From Pseudomonadota bacterium (GTDB taxonomy: Bacteria; Pseudomonadota; Gammaproteobacteria; Pseudomonadales; Pseudomonadaceae): 64,000 bases of DNA. Under the pieces are notes generated by a model. The model searched no databases. It saw nothing but the letters and a program-made list of their open reading frames with translations, and was not told the DNA's origin. The position numbers and the translations under genes are program-made. The stretch is from positions 24,128-88,127 of the forward strand of contig JAEYXX010000076.1 in NCBI GenBank assembly GCA_023431055.1, in the 5' to 3' direction. Positions 40,958 to 50,094 of this stretch are shown here, in pieces. The first letter of the stretch is position 1. Each line of letters begins with the position of its first letter.

Positions 40958-41556
40958 TTGTCATCGTCGACTATGGCGTAGGGAATTCGCGTTCGATTAA
41001 GAATATGTTCAAACGCATCGGGGCGGACTCTGTGATTACTCAGGATGTCGGAGTGATCGAGCAGGCGAAAAAATTACTGCTTCCCGGCGTAGGTGCGTTT
41101 GATCCAGCCATGCAGGCAATTCATGAGCGTGGCTTACATGGCGTACTGCAGCACAAAGTCGTGGCCGAGAAAGTTCCAGTTCTGGGCATTTGTCTAGGCA
41201 TGCAACTACTGGGGCTAGGCAGCGAAGAGGGTGAGTTGCCTGGTCTGGGCTGGATTGATATGCGGGCGCGCAAGTTTCCTGCCATGGAAGGGTTAAAGGT
41301 ACCCCATATGGGGTGGAACAGGGTATTCCCTACTGGGCACGGTAATTTGCATTGCCCTGATGACGAGTCGCGCTTCTACTTTGTTCATTCCTACTATGTG
41401 AAGACTGAAGATCGTTCGCATGCGGTGATGACTGCAAGGCATGGAATTGAGTTTGACGCAGTTGTTCAGTGTGGAAATGTATACGGCGCTCAGTTCCATC
41501 CAGAGAAGAGTCATCGCTTCGGCATGGGGCTTCTTGAGTCCTTCATGAGGTTGTAA
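40954..41556 (+). CDS. hisH: Glutaminase subunit HisH2 of the amidotransferase
   Basis: A 200-residue class I glutamine amidotransferase. The catalytic triad is Cys80 (VLGICLGMQLLG), His182 and Glu184 (QFHPEKSH). It hydrolyses glutamine and hands ammonia to the partner synthase. Being between wbpG and hisF, and in an O-antigen locus, it should work with WbpG rather than in histidine synthesis; a chromosomal hisH is expected elsewhere. Confidence 0.92.
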   Translation: MIVIVDYGVGNSRSIKNMFKRIGADSVITQDVGVIEQAKKLLLPGVGAFDPAMQAIHERGLHGVLQHKVVAEKVPVLGICLGMQLLGLGSEEGELPGLGWIDMRARKFPAMEGLKVPHMGWNRVFPTGHGNLHCPDDESRFYFVHSYYVKTEDRSHAVMTARHGIEFDAVVQCGNVYGAQFHPEKSHRFGMGLLESFMRL

Positions 41557-42299
41557 TGCTTAGAAAACGCATAATACCAACGCTACTGGTAAAGGACGGC
41601 AGTCTGGTCAAGACCAAGCATTTTAAAAAACCTGTCTATGTTGGTGACCCTTGCAATACAGCTCGTATTTTCAATGAGTTCGAGGTGGATGAACTTATCG
41701 TCCTGGATATCGGTACGGGAAATGTTCAGGAGCAAATCAATTACCGTTTGCTTGACGAATTGGCTAGTGAATGTTTCATGCCTCTTGGCTATGGCGGCAG
41801 AATTACCAGCGTTGCCCAAGCTGCGAGGATTTTTGACCTAGGCTACGAAAAAATAGTGGTGAACACCGGAGCGTTAGATAATCCGGAGCTGATCAGTGAT
41901 CTGGCTCGCAAGTTCGGAAGTCAGGCGGTGGTGGTTTCTATCGACGTCATTCGTGATGTCTTCGGCCACCCTCACGTGCGCCGCCGCGACCGTGGCAAAT
42001 ACCATCTTTCACCTATCCAATGGGCGTCCAAGGTTTGCGAGTTGGGTGCAGGGGAGATCCTGTTTACCTCGGTCGATCGTGAAGGTTCTTGGCAGGGGCT
42101 TGACCTGGTGTTACTGAAAGCATTGGTAAACCAAGTAAGTGTACCGGTGATTGCCCACGGCGGTGCTGGAGAGTATTCACACATACGCGATGCATTTAAC
42201 ATCGGTGTAGATGCCGTGGCGGTCGGTAGTATGGTGGTCTTTCATAAGAAGGGCAGTGGTGTATTGGTACACTACGAAGGAAATATGCTCCATGTTTAG
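41556..42299 (+). CDS. hisF: HisF-like ammonia-channel subunit HisF2
   Basis: A 247-residue (beta-alpha)8 barrel resembling imidazole glycerol phosphate synthase subunit HisF. Residues 1-15 read MLRKRIIPTLLVKDG, so the catalytic Asp11 of true HisF is Leu here, while the second Asp, in VSIDVIRD, is kept. This fits a barrel that channels ammonia from HisH2 to WbpG and no longer makes IGP. It overlaps hisH2 by one base and the next glycosyltransferase by eight bases. Confidence 0.9.
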   Translation: MLRKRIIPTLLVKDGSLVKTKHFKKPVYVGDPCNTARIFNEFEVDELIVLDIGTGNVQEQINYRLLDELASECFMPLGYGGRITSVAQAARIFDLGYEKIVVNTGALDNPELISDLARKFGSQAVVVSIDVIRDVFGHPHVRRRDRGKYHLSPIQWASKVCELGAGEILFTSVDREGSWQGLDLVLLKALVNQVSVPVIAHGGAGEYSHIRDAFNIGVDAVAVGSMVVFHKKGSGVLVHYEGNMLHV

Positions 42300-43581
42300 G
42301 TTGTTACTCTCGCGATGCTTTTCGTTGCTCATGTGGCCATGCTTTCTCGGTGTGGCATTCGCCTATGCCCTATGGTTGCGTAGGCAGCCACTGCCGCAAC
42401 CGGGAAAGGAGCGCCTGGTTTTTGGTTCCACCCCAATTCTGAACTTGATGTACTGGTCTGCTGCCCTTCGCGCCCATGGCTACGATACGCACACGTTGGT
42501 CAATGGGTTTTATTCAAAAATCAATAAGCGTGCTGATTGGGATAGTTTGCTCGACGAGCGATTTGGTAGTACACCTGCACGATTCAGAAAATTTGTCGCT
42601 TTTCTTTGGGCACTCGGTCGGTTTGATGTGTTCTTCATTTCGTTCGATGGCTTTTTGCTAGGGGGGACGCGCTTTCAATTTTTTGAGTCTGCGATACTTA
42701 AGTTGGCCCGTAAGAAGATAATTATTACCCCTTATGGTGGTGATGCATATGTTTATCGAAATATTCGTTCACTCTCATTGCTGCATTGTTTGATGATCAG
42801 CTACCCGGGTGCTGCAAGGGCGCAGGACGCCATTGAGGCTCGTGTCAGACATTGGACGCGCGAAGCAGATGCCGTGATCATCGGGAACATGGGGCCGGAC
42901 GGTTTTGGTCGCTGGGATGTACTGACGCCAAGTGCCTTGCATATCGATACTTCCAAGTGGACCGTTTCTGTTCCGCGCAGCAGGCAGCCAAGTGATCCGG
43001 TGGTGATTGGCCACATGCCCAATCACCGGGGCGTCAAGGGTACGGAGTTTTTGATCAAGGCTGTCGAGCAACTACAAGCGGATGGCTATAACTTGAAGTT
43101 GCTGCTGATCGAGGGTCGCCAGAACGACGAGGTTCGTGCGTTGATGCAGACTGAAGTCGATATTTTGGTAGAGGATCTTAATATGACCGGGTATGGCTTA
43201 ACCGGGTTAGAGGGTATGGCATGCTCATTGCCCGTTATCTCGAATTTTGAAAATGAAGCGACGCTAACTCATTTTCGTCGATGGTCATACCTTTCCGAGT
43301 GTCCGATTGTTTCCGGTTGCCCTGAGAACATATACCAGCTCCTCAAGCGCTTGGTAGGTGATTCGTCGCTGCGTGACGTGTTAGGTAAAGCAGGACGGGA
43401 ATATGTAGAGAAATACCATAGTTATGACGCTGCCTATTACCTTTTCAGTCGTGTCATTGATTATGTATATGGTCGTCGTGAACATGTCGATATGATCAAT
43501 CTTTTTCATCCTGTAATTGGCGAGCACGGCCAGCAAGCAAAGGTTTCTCACCCGCTGAAAAATAACAGGCTTCCGGATTGA
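42292..43581 (+). CDS. Glycosyltransferase 1 (membrane-anchored N-terminus)
   Basis: A 429-residue GT-B-type glycosyltransferase. A hydrophobic N-terminal segment (residues 1-29) may anchor it. The C-terminal GT4-like region shows VVIGHMPNHRGVKGTEFLI and a conserved Glu-rich donor-site area (NMTGYGLTGLEGMACSLPVIS). Donor and acceptor cannot be read from sequence. Codon use and base composition are richer in A/T than in the wbpA-E genes. It starts inside the last codons of hisF2, indicating tight coupling. Confidence 0.8.
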   Translation: MFRLLLSRCFSLLMWPCFLGVAFAYALWLRRQPLPQPGKERLVFGSTPILNLMYWSAALRAHGYDTHTLVNGFYSKINKRADWDSLLDERFGSTPARFRKFVAFLWALGRFDVFFISFDGFLLGGTRFQFFESAILKLARKKIIITPYGGDAYVYRNIRSLSLLHCLMISYPGAARAQDAIEARVRHWTREADAVIIGNMGPDGFGRWDVLTPSALHIDTSKWTVSVPRSRQPSDPVVIGHMPNHRGVKGTEFLIKAVEQLQADGYNLKLLLIEGRQNDEVRALMQTEVDILVEDLNMTGYGLTGLEGMACSLPVISNFENEATLTHFRRWSYLSECPIVSGCPENIYQLLKRLVGDSSLRDVLGKAGREYVEKYHSYDAAYYLFSRVIDYVYGRREHVDMINLFHPVIGEHGQQAKVSHPLKNNRLPD

Positions 43582-43582
43582 G

Positions 43583-45019
43583 ATGAGTGGTTCAATCTGG
43601 AATAGGTTATTAAAGGACTCTGCTGTCTATGGTGGGGCGGATTTTGTATCGAAACTTCTGAGTTTCGTATTTTTTCCATTCATAGCGCGCTATATCAGTG
43701 TTGCCGAGTTTGGCGCCATGGAGCTTATTTTTACGGCTGTGGGGTTGCTTGGGCTGTTTGTGAACGTTGGTCTGAATAATGCAGTGCAACGCTTCTATTG
43801 GGATAAGGAAACTGTTGATTCAGCGCGTCCTGTAATTGTGTCTAGCGCTTTGTTGGTGCAAGTGTTGGCGGGCTTAATTGTCGCCGCGCTAGGGATCTTG
43901 TTGGTGTTTATATACGGTGCAACTTATGGATGGGCTGGGCACCAGTTTGATGCGAGAGTGCTAATTTATGCGCTGGTCTTCATGGCTGTTTCGCAATGGA
44001 TTCAGTTTGCACTGGATGTTGTGCGCCTGCATTTCAAACCTTGGCGTTTTTTCGCTTTATCTATCCTGTCTCGCGTCTGTGGACTGCTACTAGCAGCCTG
44101 GTTGGTTATACAGGCGGGTGCGAAGCTTGATGGCATCATCGGTGCTCAGGCGCTGGTGGCAGTATTGGTATTACCGTTGGCTCTGCTATTGATCTGCAAG
44201 GATTTGGTGCTTAATTTTAGTCGGGCTTGGATCAAAACGTTAGTGTCTTATGGTTACCCCTATATCTTTGCAGCCTTCGCTTATTGGATATTTGGGGCGA
44301 TCGACCGCTGGATGCTTGCCTCCATGGCGACGGTAGAGGAGGTTGGTATTTATTCGGTCGCTTTTCGGTTTTCATCAATTGTATTATTTGTTTCCATGGC
44401 GTTTGGTCAGGCTTGGAGTCCGGTCGCGATGAAAATAAGAACGGAAAACCCCGAGCATTATCGACGCATCTTTGCGAATGTACTCTTGATATTGTTAATG
44501 GGCATCGCGTTGATAGGTGGGGGGCTGTCGCTTTTTTCGGGGGAGGGCATTTCGTTGCTGTTGCCTGCCGAATACCAAGACAGTGCGGCGGTGCTGGTTC
44601 CATTATGTTTGGGTGTTGTGCTGCAAGCGACTCAACAGGTTACGGCTATTGGCATTTCCATTGAGCGTAAAAGCCATCTGATTGCGAAGATTTCCTGGTG
44701 CGCCGTTGTAGTCAATGTGTTGGCAAACCTCGTGTTGATCCCGAAGTTTGGAGCTCTGGGTGCAGCGTGGGGGACTGCTGTTACCTATCTATTTATTACC
44801 GCTACTTACCTGACTTTTACCCAGTACTTGCATCCTCTGGAGATTTCCTGGAAGCGCTTAACTGTGGTTGGGCTGTCGGTGACGGTGCTGTTCGCTGTTG
44901 CGCTGGTCGCGCGTCAGCCTGAATTCCAGCTTTCATTTTTTGTACTGAAATGTTTTGTCCTCGTGGCGTTTTGCTGCGTGGGTGCTTTCATTCTGCCCTT
45001 TAGAAAAGTGTTCTCATGA
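43583..45019 (+). CDS. wzx: O-antigen flippase Wzx
   Basis: A 478-residue polytopic membrane protein of the MATE/PST (MVF) superfamily with about 12-14 hydrophobic segments. It opens with KDSAVYGGADFVSKLLSFVFFPFIARYIS, the typical first helix pair of Wzx and RfbX-type exporters. It should flip the undecaprenyl-linked repeat unit across the inner membrane. No Wzy or Wzz is seen in this locus. The region is relatively AT-rich. It overlaps the next gene by four bases. Confidence 0.9.
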   Translation: MSGSIWNRLLKDSAVYGGADFVSKLLSFVFFPFIARYISVAEFGAMELIFTAVGLLGLFVNVGLNNAVQRFYWDKETVDSARPVIVSSALLVQVLAGLIVAALGILLVFIYGATYGWAGHQFDARVLIYALVFMAVSQWIQFALDVVRLHFKPWRFFALSILSRVCGLLLAAWLVIQAGAKLDGIIGAQALVAVLVLPLALLLICKDLVLNFSRAWIKTLVSYGYPYIFAAFAYWIFGAIDRWMLASMATVEEVGIYSVAFRFSSIVLFVSMAFGQAWSPVAMKIRTENPEHYRRIFANVLLILLMGIALIGGGLSLFSGEGISLLLPAEYQDSAAVLVPLCLGVVLQATQQVTAIGISIERKSHLIAKISWCAVVVNVLANLVLIPKFGALGAAWGTAVTYLFITATYLTFTQYLHPLEISWKRLTVVGLSVTVLFAVALVARQPEFQLSFFVLKCFVLVAFCCVGAFILPFRKVFS

Positions 45020-45891
45020 AAAAACAGCTACGTATCCTGATTACAGGGGCAGCTGGCTTGCTTGGTTTGCAAGCTACCCGGTTCTTCAGTCAGGAAAATC
45101 ATGTTCACGCAATTGTTCATAGCCCTGTCGTCGAGCCCGTAAAGGGGGTCAACTACCATACTCTCGACCTCTCGGCCGACTTTGATGTATCCACGCTTCC
45201 GGCCCAGGTCGACGTTGTGTTGCATTTGGCGCAATCCTCGAAGTTCCGAGACTTTCCGGCTCAGGCACTGGATGTATTCAATGTCAATGTGTCGGCGTTA
45301 GCAAAATTGCTGGATTATGCGCGTCTGGCAAATTGTCAAAAGTTTGTTTATGCCTCATCGGGCGGTGTTTACCAGAGCGGCCTGCCGATCGTGCACGAAA
45401 ACTCGCCTATTGGTTCCCATGGCGAGCTGGGTTACTACCTTGCCAGTAAATTATGTGGAGAGGTGCTCGCGCAAAATTACTCCTCGATCATGGATGTGGC
45501 TGTTCTGCGGTTCTTCTTCATCTACGGGAAGCAGCAGCGTCGGTCAATGCTGCTGCCGCGGCTTGTTGACAATGTAGCAGCGGGGCGCGCGATTCAGTTA
45601 CAAGGAGAGGATGGCTTGGTTATCAACCCAGTCCATGTTTCCGACGCTGTCCGCGCTCTCGACAAGGTTTTGCAAGCCGAAGGTAGCGCTACTTTCAACG
45701 TGGCGGGCAATCAGGAGGTATCCATCGGCGCACTGTGTCGTGCCATTGGTGGGATGCTCGGCAAGGCGCCGGTTTTTGATCGTGTCGATGCCAAGGCCGG
45801 GCGGCTGGTGGCCAATATCGACGCTTTGCAGGCATTGGGCTGGAGTCCTGAAATCGGCATTGAGAAGGGATTGAAAGACCTCATTCCATGA
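45016..45891 (+). CDS. NAD-dependent epimerase/dehydratase (SDR)
   Basis: A 291-residue extended SDR. Cofactor motif GAAGLLGLQA (about 12-21), YASSGGVYQSG, and YYLASK as the Tyr-x-x-x-Lys. The substrate is unknown. SDRs of this size in O-antigen loci may be reductases or epimerases acting on keto sugars. It could also be the ketoreductase partner of the KAS III/ACP module, but nothing in the sequence shows this. Overlaps wzx and the following glycosyltransferase. Confidence 0.8.
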   Translation: MKKQLRILITGAAGLLGLQATRFFSQENHVHAIVHSPVVEPVKGVNYHTLDLSADFDVSTLPAQVDVVLHLAQSSKFRDFPAQALDVFNVNVSALAKLLDYARLANCQKFVYASSGGVYQSGLPIVHENSPIGSHGELGYYLASKLCGEVLAQNYSSIMDVAVLRFFFIYGKQQRRSMLLPRLVDNVAAGRAIQLQGEDGLVINPVHVSDAVRALDKVLQAEGSATFNVAGNQEVSIGALCRAIGGMLGKAPVFDRVDAKAGRLVANIDALQALGWSPEIGIEKGLKDLIP

Positions 45892-47042
45892 AAAAAATAA
45901 AAGTGATACACGCTCCTACAGCGGTGGGTGGAAACCCACCCGCGCTGAGCAAGGCGCTGCGCGACCAGGGTGTTCAAAGCGAGTGCTGCATCATTTCTCA
46001 GAACTACCTGGCTTATGAGGTCGATCGTGTTCTGGTGCCGTCGGGGGCGCGTTTTCTGCTGTGCGAATACAAGCGGCTGAAGTTCATTTTTGAGTGCCTT
46101 TTCAAATACGACATCATTCATTACAACGGCGGTACCACTATTGCTACAGCCAATATTATTGAATGGCCAACACGCGCTAAGGGAGTCGCTTCGCTAAAAC
46201 GTTTCATATATTCCACATACCTGCGGGGGCTCCAATATTTTGAGGTGTCATTGTTCAGGTTGTGGCGCAAGAAGCTGTTTATCACTTATCAAGGTGACGA
46301 CGCCCGGCAGGGTGGATATTGCAAGGCGCATTATCCAATCAGCATTGCCTCGCAAGTGGACGAGTCGTACTACTCGGATGCCTCGGACGCCTTCAAGAAA
46401 AAGAATATCGCCTATCTCGCCAAGCATTGTGAGCGCGTATACGCGTTGAATCCTGACTTGCTCAATGTTCTGCCAGCGAGCGCGAAGTTCGTTCCGTATT
46501 CTCACGTCGATTTCAATGACTGGAAGGCAAGCTATGACGGGTTACGTAGTCAGCGGCCACTGCGTTTTGTTCATGCGCCAACTCATCGCCGTGTTAAAGG
46601 GACTGATCTGATTCTTGAGGCGCTTAAGGCTCTTGAGCGGGAGGGTTTCGCCTTTGAACTGATATTGGTCGAAGGGATGTCGCAGGCTGAGGCACGATCA
46701 CATTATGAGCAGGCAGATGTGTTGGTCGACCAGCTATTCGCCGGTTGGTATGGCGGTTTGGCGGTAGAGTTGATGGCGCTGGGTAAGCCTGTGCTGGTGT
46801 ACCTTCGCGAAGAAGATCTTCGCTTCATTCCGGAGCAGATGCGCGCGGACCTTCCCTTCATTAACGCCAACCCTTTCACTATCAAGGATCGGTTACGCGA
46901 TGTGCTGAGCATGTCGAGGGAAGAGTTGCTCGACTTGGCGCAAAGGAGCCGCGCCTATGTTGAGCGCTGGCATGACCCGATGCAGATCGCCGCTTCGATC
47001 GCGGACGACTATCTGGCGTCTAGCAATACACGAGAGAAGTGA
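45888..47042 (+). CDS. Glycosyltransferase 2
   Basis: A 384-residue GT-B glycosyltransferase. N-terminal KVIHAPTAVGGNPPALSKALRD is the acceptor-side opening; the C-terminal half has VHAPTHRRVKGTDLILEAL and a donor-site segment FAGWYGGLAVELMALGKPVLVYLREEDL. Probably family GT4. Specificity cannot be stated. The first codons contain a GTGGGTGGAAACCCACCC palindrome, which lies in coding sequence. Confidence 0.8.
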   Translation: MKKIKVIHAPTAVGGNPPALSKALRDQGVQSECCIISQNYLAYEVDRVLVPSGARFLLCEYKRLKFIFECLFKYDIIHYNGGTTIATANIIEWPTRAKGVASLKRFIYSTYLRGLQYFEVSLFRLWRKKLFITYQGDDARQGGYCKAHYPISIASQVDESYYSDASDAFKKKNIAYLAKHCERVYALNPDLLNVLPASAKFVPYSHVDFNDWKASYDGLRSQRPLRFVHAPTHRRVKGTDLILEALKALEREGFAFELILVEGMSQAEARSHYEQADVLVDQLFAGWYGGLAVELMALGKPVLVYLREEDLRFIPEQMRADLPFINANPFTIKDRLRDVLSMSREELLDLAQRSRAYVERWHDPMQIAASIADDYLASSNTREK

Positions 47043-47058
47043 GCAGATTCGAGCAACC

Positions 47059-48192
47059 ATGAAAACCGTTCTAATACTGAGTTTCTCCAATTTGCAGCGC
47101 GACCCTCGCGTGCGCCGACATGCACAGGCACTCGAGGGCAGGTTTCGAGTGGTCACTGCAGGATATGGTGGTGCGCCAGGCTATGGCGACCAGCATATCG
47201 AGATACCGGAGCCTGGGCGCTCGAGCCTGCCGAAAAAACTGACCAAGGCCCTGTGTTTGCTACTCAGGCTCTATGCCGCGGTTTTCTGGCTGGACACCGA
47301 CAAGCGCGCTGCCGTGCAGCGGTTGAAGGGACAGCGGTTCGACCTGATTATCGCCAATGACGCTTCCTCGTTGCCGGTGGCTTTTTCACTGTCCGGGCGT
47401 CAGGTGCCGGTCATGGCGGACATGCACGAGTTTGCGCCGGGCGAACAGCTTTCCGGTTGGAAATGGAATCTGTTCTGGAAAGGTTATCCGCGCTACCTGT
47501 GCCGCCGGTTCCTGCCCAGGGCCAACCATGTGCTGACGGTGTGTGACTCCATCGCGGAACTCTATCGTCAAGAGTTCCTTGCGACCTTGCCCGATGTTCT
47601 GATGAACTGCCCCAGCTACATAGAGGCCGCCCCCCAGCAGGTCGGGGAGAAGGTCCGCCTGATTCACCATGGCCTGGGCTGCCCCAGCCGCAAGCTGGAG
47701 CTGATGGCCGAGGCTGCGTTGCAGCTCGATGAGCGTTTCCAGTTCGATTTCATGCTGGTCGAGTCGGACAGCGCCTACTGCCAGTGGTTGAGAGAAACCT
47801 ACGCGGGTGAGCGCATCCGGTTCCGCGAGCCTGTGCCGATGCCGTCGATTCCCCAGGTGCTCAATCGGGACTACGACATCGGGGTGTTCCTGCTGGAACC
47901 CGAGGCCATCAACTACAAGTACGCACTGCCCAACAAACTGTTCGAATTCATGCAGGCACGGCTGGCGATCGCTGTTTCACCGAGTCACGAAATGGCCAGG
48001 CTGGTGCGTTCGGCAGAGGTGGGGGTAGTGGCCGAGAACTTTTCCTCGGCGGCCCTGGCCCAGGCGATCAACGCGCTGGACAAGGCAACGATCATGTCGA
48101 TGAAGCAGGCTTCCGCTGTGGCTGCGCAACGTTACTGCGCCGAGACGGTGTATTCCGATTTCAAGCGTCTGGCTGACGCCCTTACGAGATAA
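47059..48192 (+). CDS. Glycosyltransferase 3 (paralogue of 4)
   Basis: A 377-residue GT-B protein that opens MKTVLILSFSNLQRDPRVRRHAQ, followed by GYGGAPGYGDQHI. The central and C-terminal parts (LIIANDASSLPVAFSLSG, YDIGVFLLEPEAINYKYALPNKLFEFMQARLAIAVSPS) are closely matched by the glycosyltransferase at 50095. An N-terminal hydrophobic patch (ALCLLLRLYAAVFWL) may associate with the membrane. ATG at 47059 was chosen because the paralogue starts at the same point; in-frame codons upstream overlap the preceding gene. The GC content is higher than that of the genes just before it. Confidence 0.82.
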   Translation: MKTVLILSFSNLQRDPRVRRHAQALEGRFRVVTAGYGGAPGYGDQHIEIPEPGRSSLPKKLTKALCLLLRLYAAVFWLDTDKRAAVQRLKGQRFDLIIANDASSLPVAFSLSGRQVPVMADMHEFAPGEQLSGWKWNLFWKGYPRYLCRRFLPRANHVLTVCDSIAELYRQEFLATLPDVLMNCPSYIEAAPQQVGEKVRLIHHGLGCPSRKLELMAEAALQLDERFQFDFMLVESDSAYCQWLRETYAGERIRFREPVPMPSIPQVLNRDYDIGVFLLEPEAINYKYALPNKLFEFMQARLAIAVSPSHEMARLVRSAEVGVVAENFSSAALAQAINALDKATIMSMKQASAVAAQRYCAETVYSDFKRLADALTR

Positions 48193-48198
48193 GTTTGC

Positions 48199-50085
48199 AT
48201 GTGTGGAATTTTAGGTGGTGCCTGGTTTGACGGGGCTTCGGTACCCGTGGGCAAAGTTGACGAGGCGCTGCATACCCTGCGTTTTCGTGGCCCGAACGAC
48301 AATGGCCGCGAGCTGTATGCCTGCGCGGGTGCCAACGTGGCGCTGGGCCATACGCGTCTGTCGATCATCGACCTGACCTCCGGCGGCCATCAGCCGATGA
48401 CCACCGACGACCAGTCGATGTCGATCGTGTTCAACGGTGAGATCTACAACTACCGGGAGCTTCGCTCCGAGCTTCAAGCTACGGGCCTGACTTTCAAGTC
48501 GGACTCCGATACCGAGGTGCTGCTTGCCGCCTGGCGTACATGGGGAGCTGCGTGCCTCAAAAGGCTGGTAGGCATGTTCGCCTTCGTGGTCCTTGACCGT
48601 AATTCCGGTACGCTCACATGCGTACGCGACCCGTTCGGCATCAAGCCGTTCTTCTATGCCCAGGAGCAGGGGCGCTTTCTTTTTGCGTCGGAGCTCCCGG
48701 CGATCAAGGCGTTGAAGCAGGAGAACGTACAGCTGAACTGGCAGCGCTCGTACGACTACCTTGTGCATGGCGATTACGACAGTTGTGCCGAGACCTTTTT
48801 CGATGGTGTTCTGCATTTGCTGCCAGGCCATATCATGCGGGTGGACCTTAATACAGGCAGCCTTGGTGAGCCGGTGCGTTGGTGGCGTCCGACAATCGAC
48901 GAGCGCCATGACCTTAGCTTTGCCGATGCGGCTGAGAAGGTTCGCGAGGAGTTTCTCTCCAGCATTCGTTTGCATCTTCGCAGTGACGTAGCTATTGGTG
49001 CGGCTCTTTCCGGTGGCATCGACTCCTCTGCGGTTGTCTGCGCGATGCGTCATGTCGAGCCGGACCTGCCGATCAATACCTTCAGCTATATCGCGCGTGG
49101 CAGCGAGGTCAGCGAGGAAGTCTGGGTTGACCGGGTTAACGAGCACGTTGGTGCTGTACCACACAAAGTGGTGGTCAGTGCCGAGGAGCTTGCACGTGAT
49201 CTTGACGCGATGATCCTTTCTCAGGGCGAGCCGTTCGGCAGTACAAGTATCTACGCGCAGTACCGTGTGTTCCAACTGGCTAAAGAGCAAGGCGTGACGG
49301 TGACGCTTGATGGGCAGGGCGCGGATGAGATGCTGGCCGGATATGTTGGCTACCCAGGGCAGCGGTTGCGTAGCATGGTGGAAAAGGGACAGTTGGTTCG
49401 GGCTTGGCGTTTTCTCGACCAATGGTCGCAGTGGCCGGGTCGCAGTCGTATTGGGGGCGCCAAGCGCTGTGTTGCCGAGATGACCCAGGGCTCGTTGTAT
49501 CAGGCTCTGCGTTCGCTGAATGGCATGGGGGCGCTACCCTCCTGGATTCGCAGCGAACCGCTGGCGGAGCGTGGGATTGAGCTGCGCTTTCCCCACCAGC
49601 GAGCTGAAGTGACTGCGCGTGGTCGACGTGTGATGGCCGAGTTGGGGCTGTCATTAACCAAGCGTGGTCTGCCGGCCTTGCTCCGTCATGGCGATCGCAA
49701 TTCGATGCGGTTCTCAGTGGAGAGCCGTGTACCGTTCCTCACCTCGGGCATGGTGGATCTGCTGCTTTCGTTGCCTGAGTCGTACCTTATCTCGCCGCTG
49801 GGCGAGACCAAGTCTGTATTCCGCGCTGCAATGCGCGGTATCGTGCCCGACGATGTTCTGGATCGGCGCGACAAAATTGGCTTCGCCACGCCGGAGCAGG
49901 TCTGGCTAGGTTCCATGCTTGACACTGTTCGTGACTGGTTGAGCCATGATCTGCGTTTACCATTTTTCGATCAGGCGAAAGCGCTACAGGAGTTCGAGCT
50001 GATCATGGCTGGCAAGAAGCCATTTTCCTGGCAGGTATGGCGCTGGATCAACTTCTGCCGCTGGCATAACCATTTCATGGAATGA
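48199..50085 (+). CDS. Asparagine synthase-like amidotransferase 2
   Basis: A 628-residue protein with the N-terminal glutaminase (Cys2 in MCGILGGAW, RGPNDNG) and the synthetase domain with SGGIDSS beginning at about residue 271. It also has RVPFLTSGMVDLLLSLP. It resembles WbpS-like sugar amidotransferases and differs substantially from the first paralogue at 35533. It most likely amidates a second uronic acid or another carboxyl of the repeat unit. Sits between the two paralogous glycosyltransferases 3 and 4. Confidence 0.87.
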   Translation: MCGILGGAWFDGASVPVGKVDEALHTLRFRGPNDNGRELYACAGANVALGHTRLSIIDLTSGGHQPMTTDDQSMSIVFNGEIYNYRELRSELQATGLTFKSDSDTEVLLAAWRTWGAACLKRLVGMFAFVVLDRNSGTLTCVRDPFGIKPFFYAQEQGRFLFASELPAIKALKQENVQLNWQRSYDYLVHGDYDSCAETFFDGVLHLLPGHIMRVDLNTGSLGEPVRWWRPTIDERHDLSFADAAEKVREEFLSSIRLHLRSDVAIGAALSGGIDSSAVVCAMRHVEPDLPINTFSYIARGSEVSEEVWVDRVNEHVGAVPHKVVVSAEELARDLDAMILSQGEPFGSTSIYAQYRVFQLAKEQGVTVTLDGQGADEMLAGYVGYPGQRLRSMVEKGQLVRAWRFLDQWSQWPGRSRIGGAKRCVAEMTQGSLYQALRSLNGMGALPSWIRSEPLAERGIELRFPHQRAEVTARGRRVMAELGLSLTKRGLPALLRHGDRNSMRFSVESRVPFLTSGMVDLLLSLPESYLISPLGETKSVFRAAMRGIVPDDVLDRRDKIGFATPEQVWLGSMLDTVRDWLSHDLRLPFFDQAKALQEFELIMAGKKPFSWQVWRWINFCRWHNHFME

Positions 50086-50094
50086 GGACGAGGC

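Noticed and set aside
45930-45960. GTGGGTGGAAACCCACCC palindrome at the start of glycosyltransferase 2
   Set aside because: It lies inside coding sequence (AVGGNPPAL) near the start codon and shows no terminator or operator context.
48199-50085. Considered as a housekeeping asparagine synthetase
   Set aside because: Position inside the O-antigen locus between two glycosyltransferases and overall resemblance to WbpS-like enzymes favour a sugar amidotransferase role.
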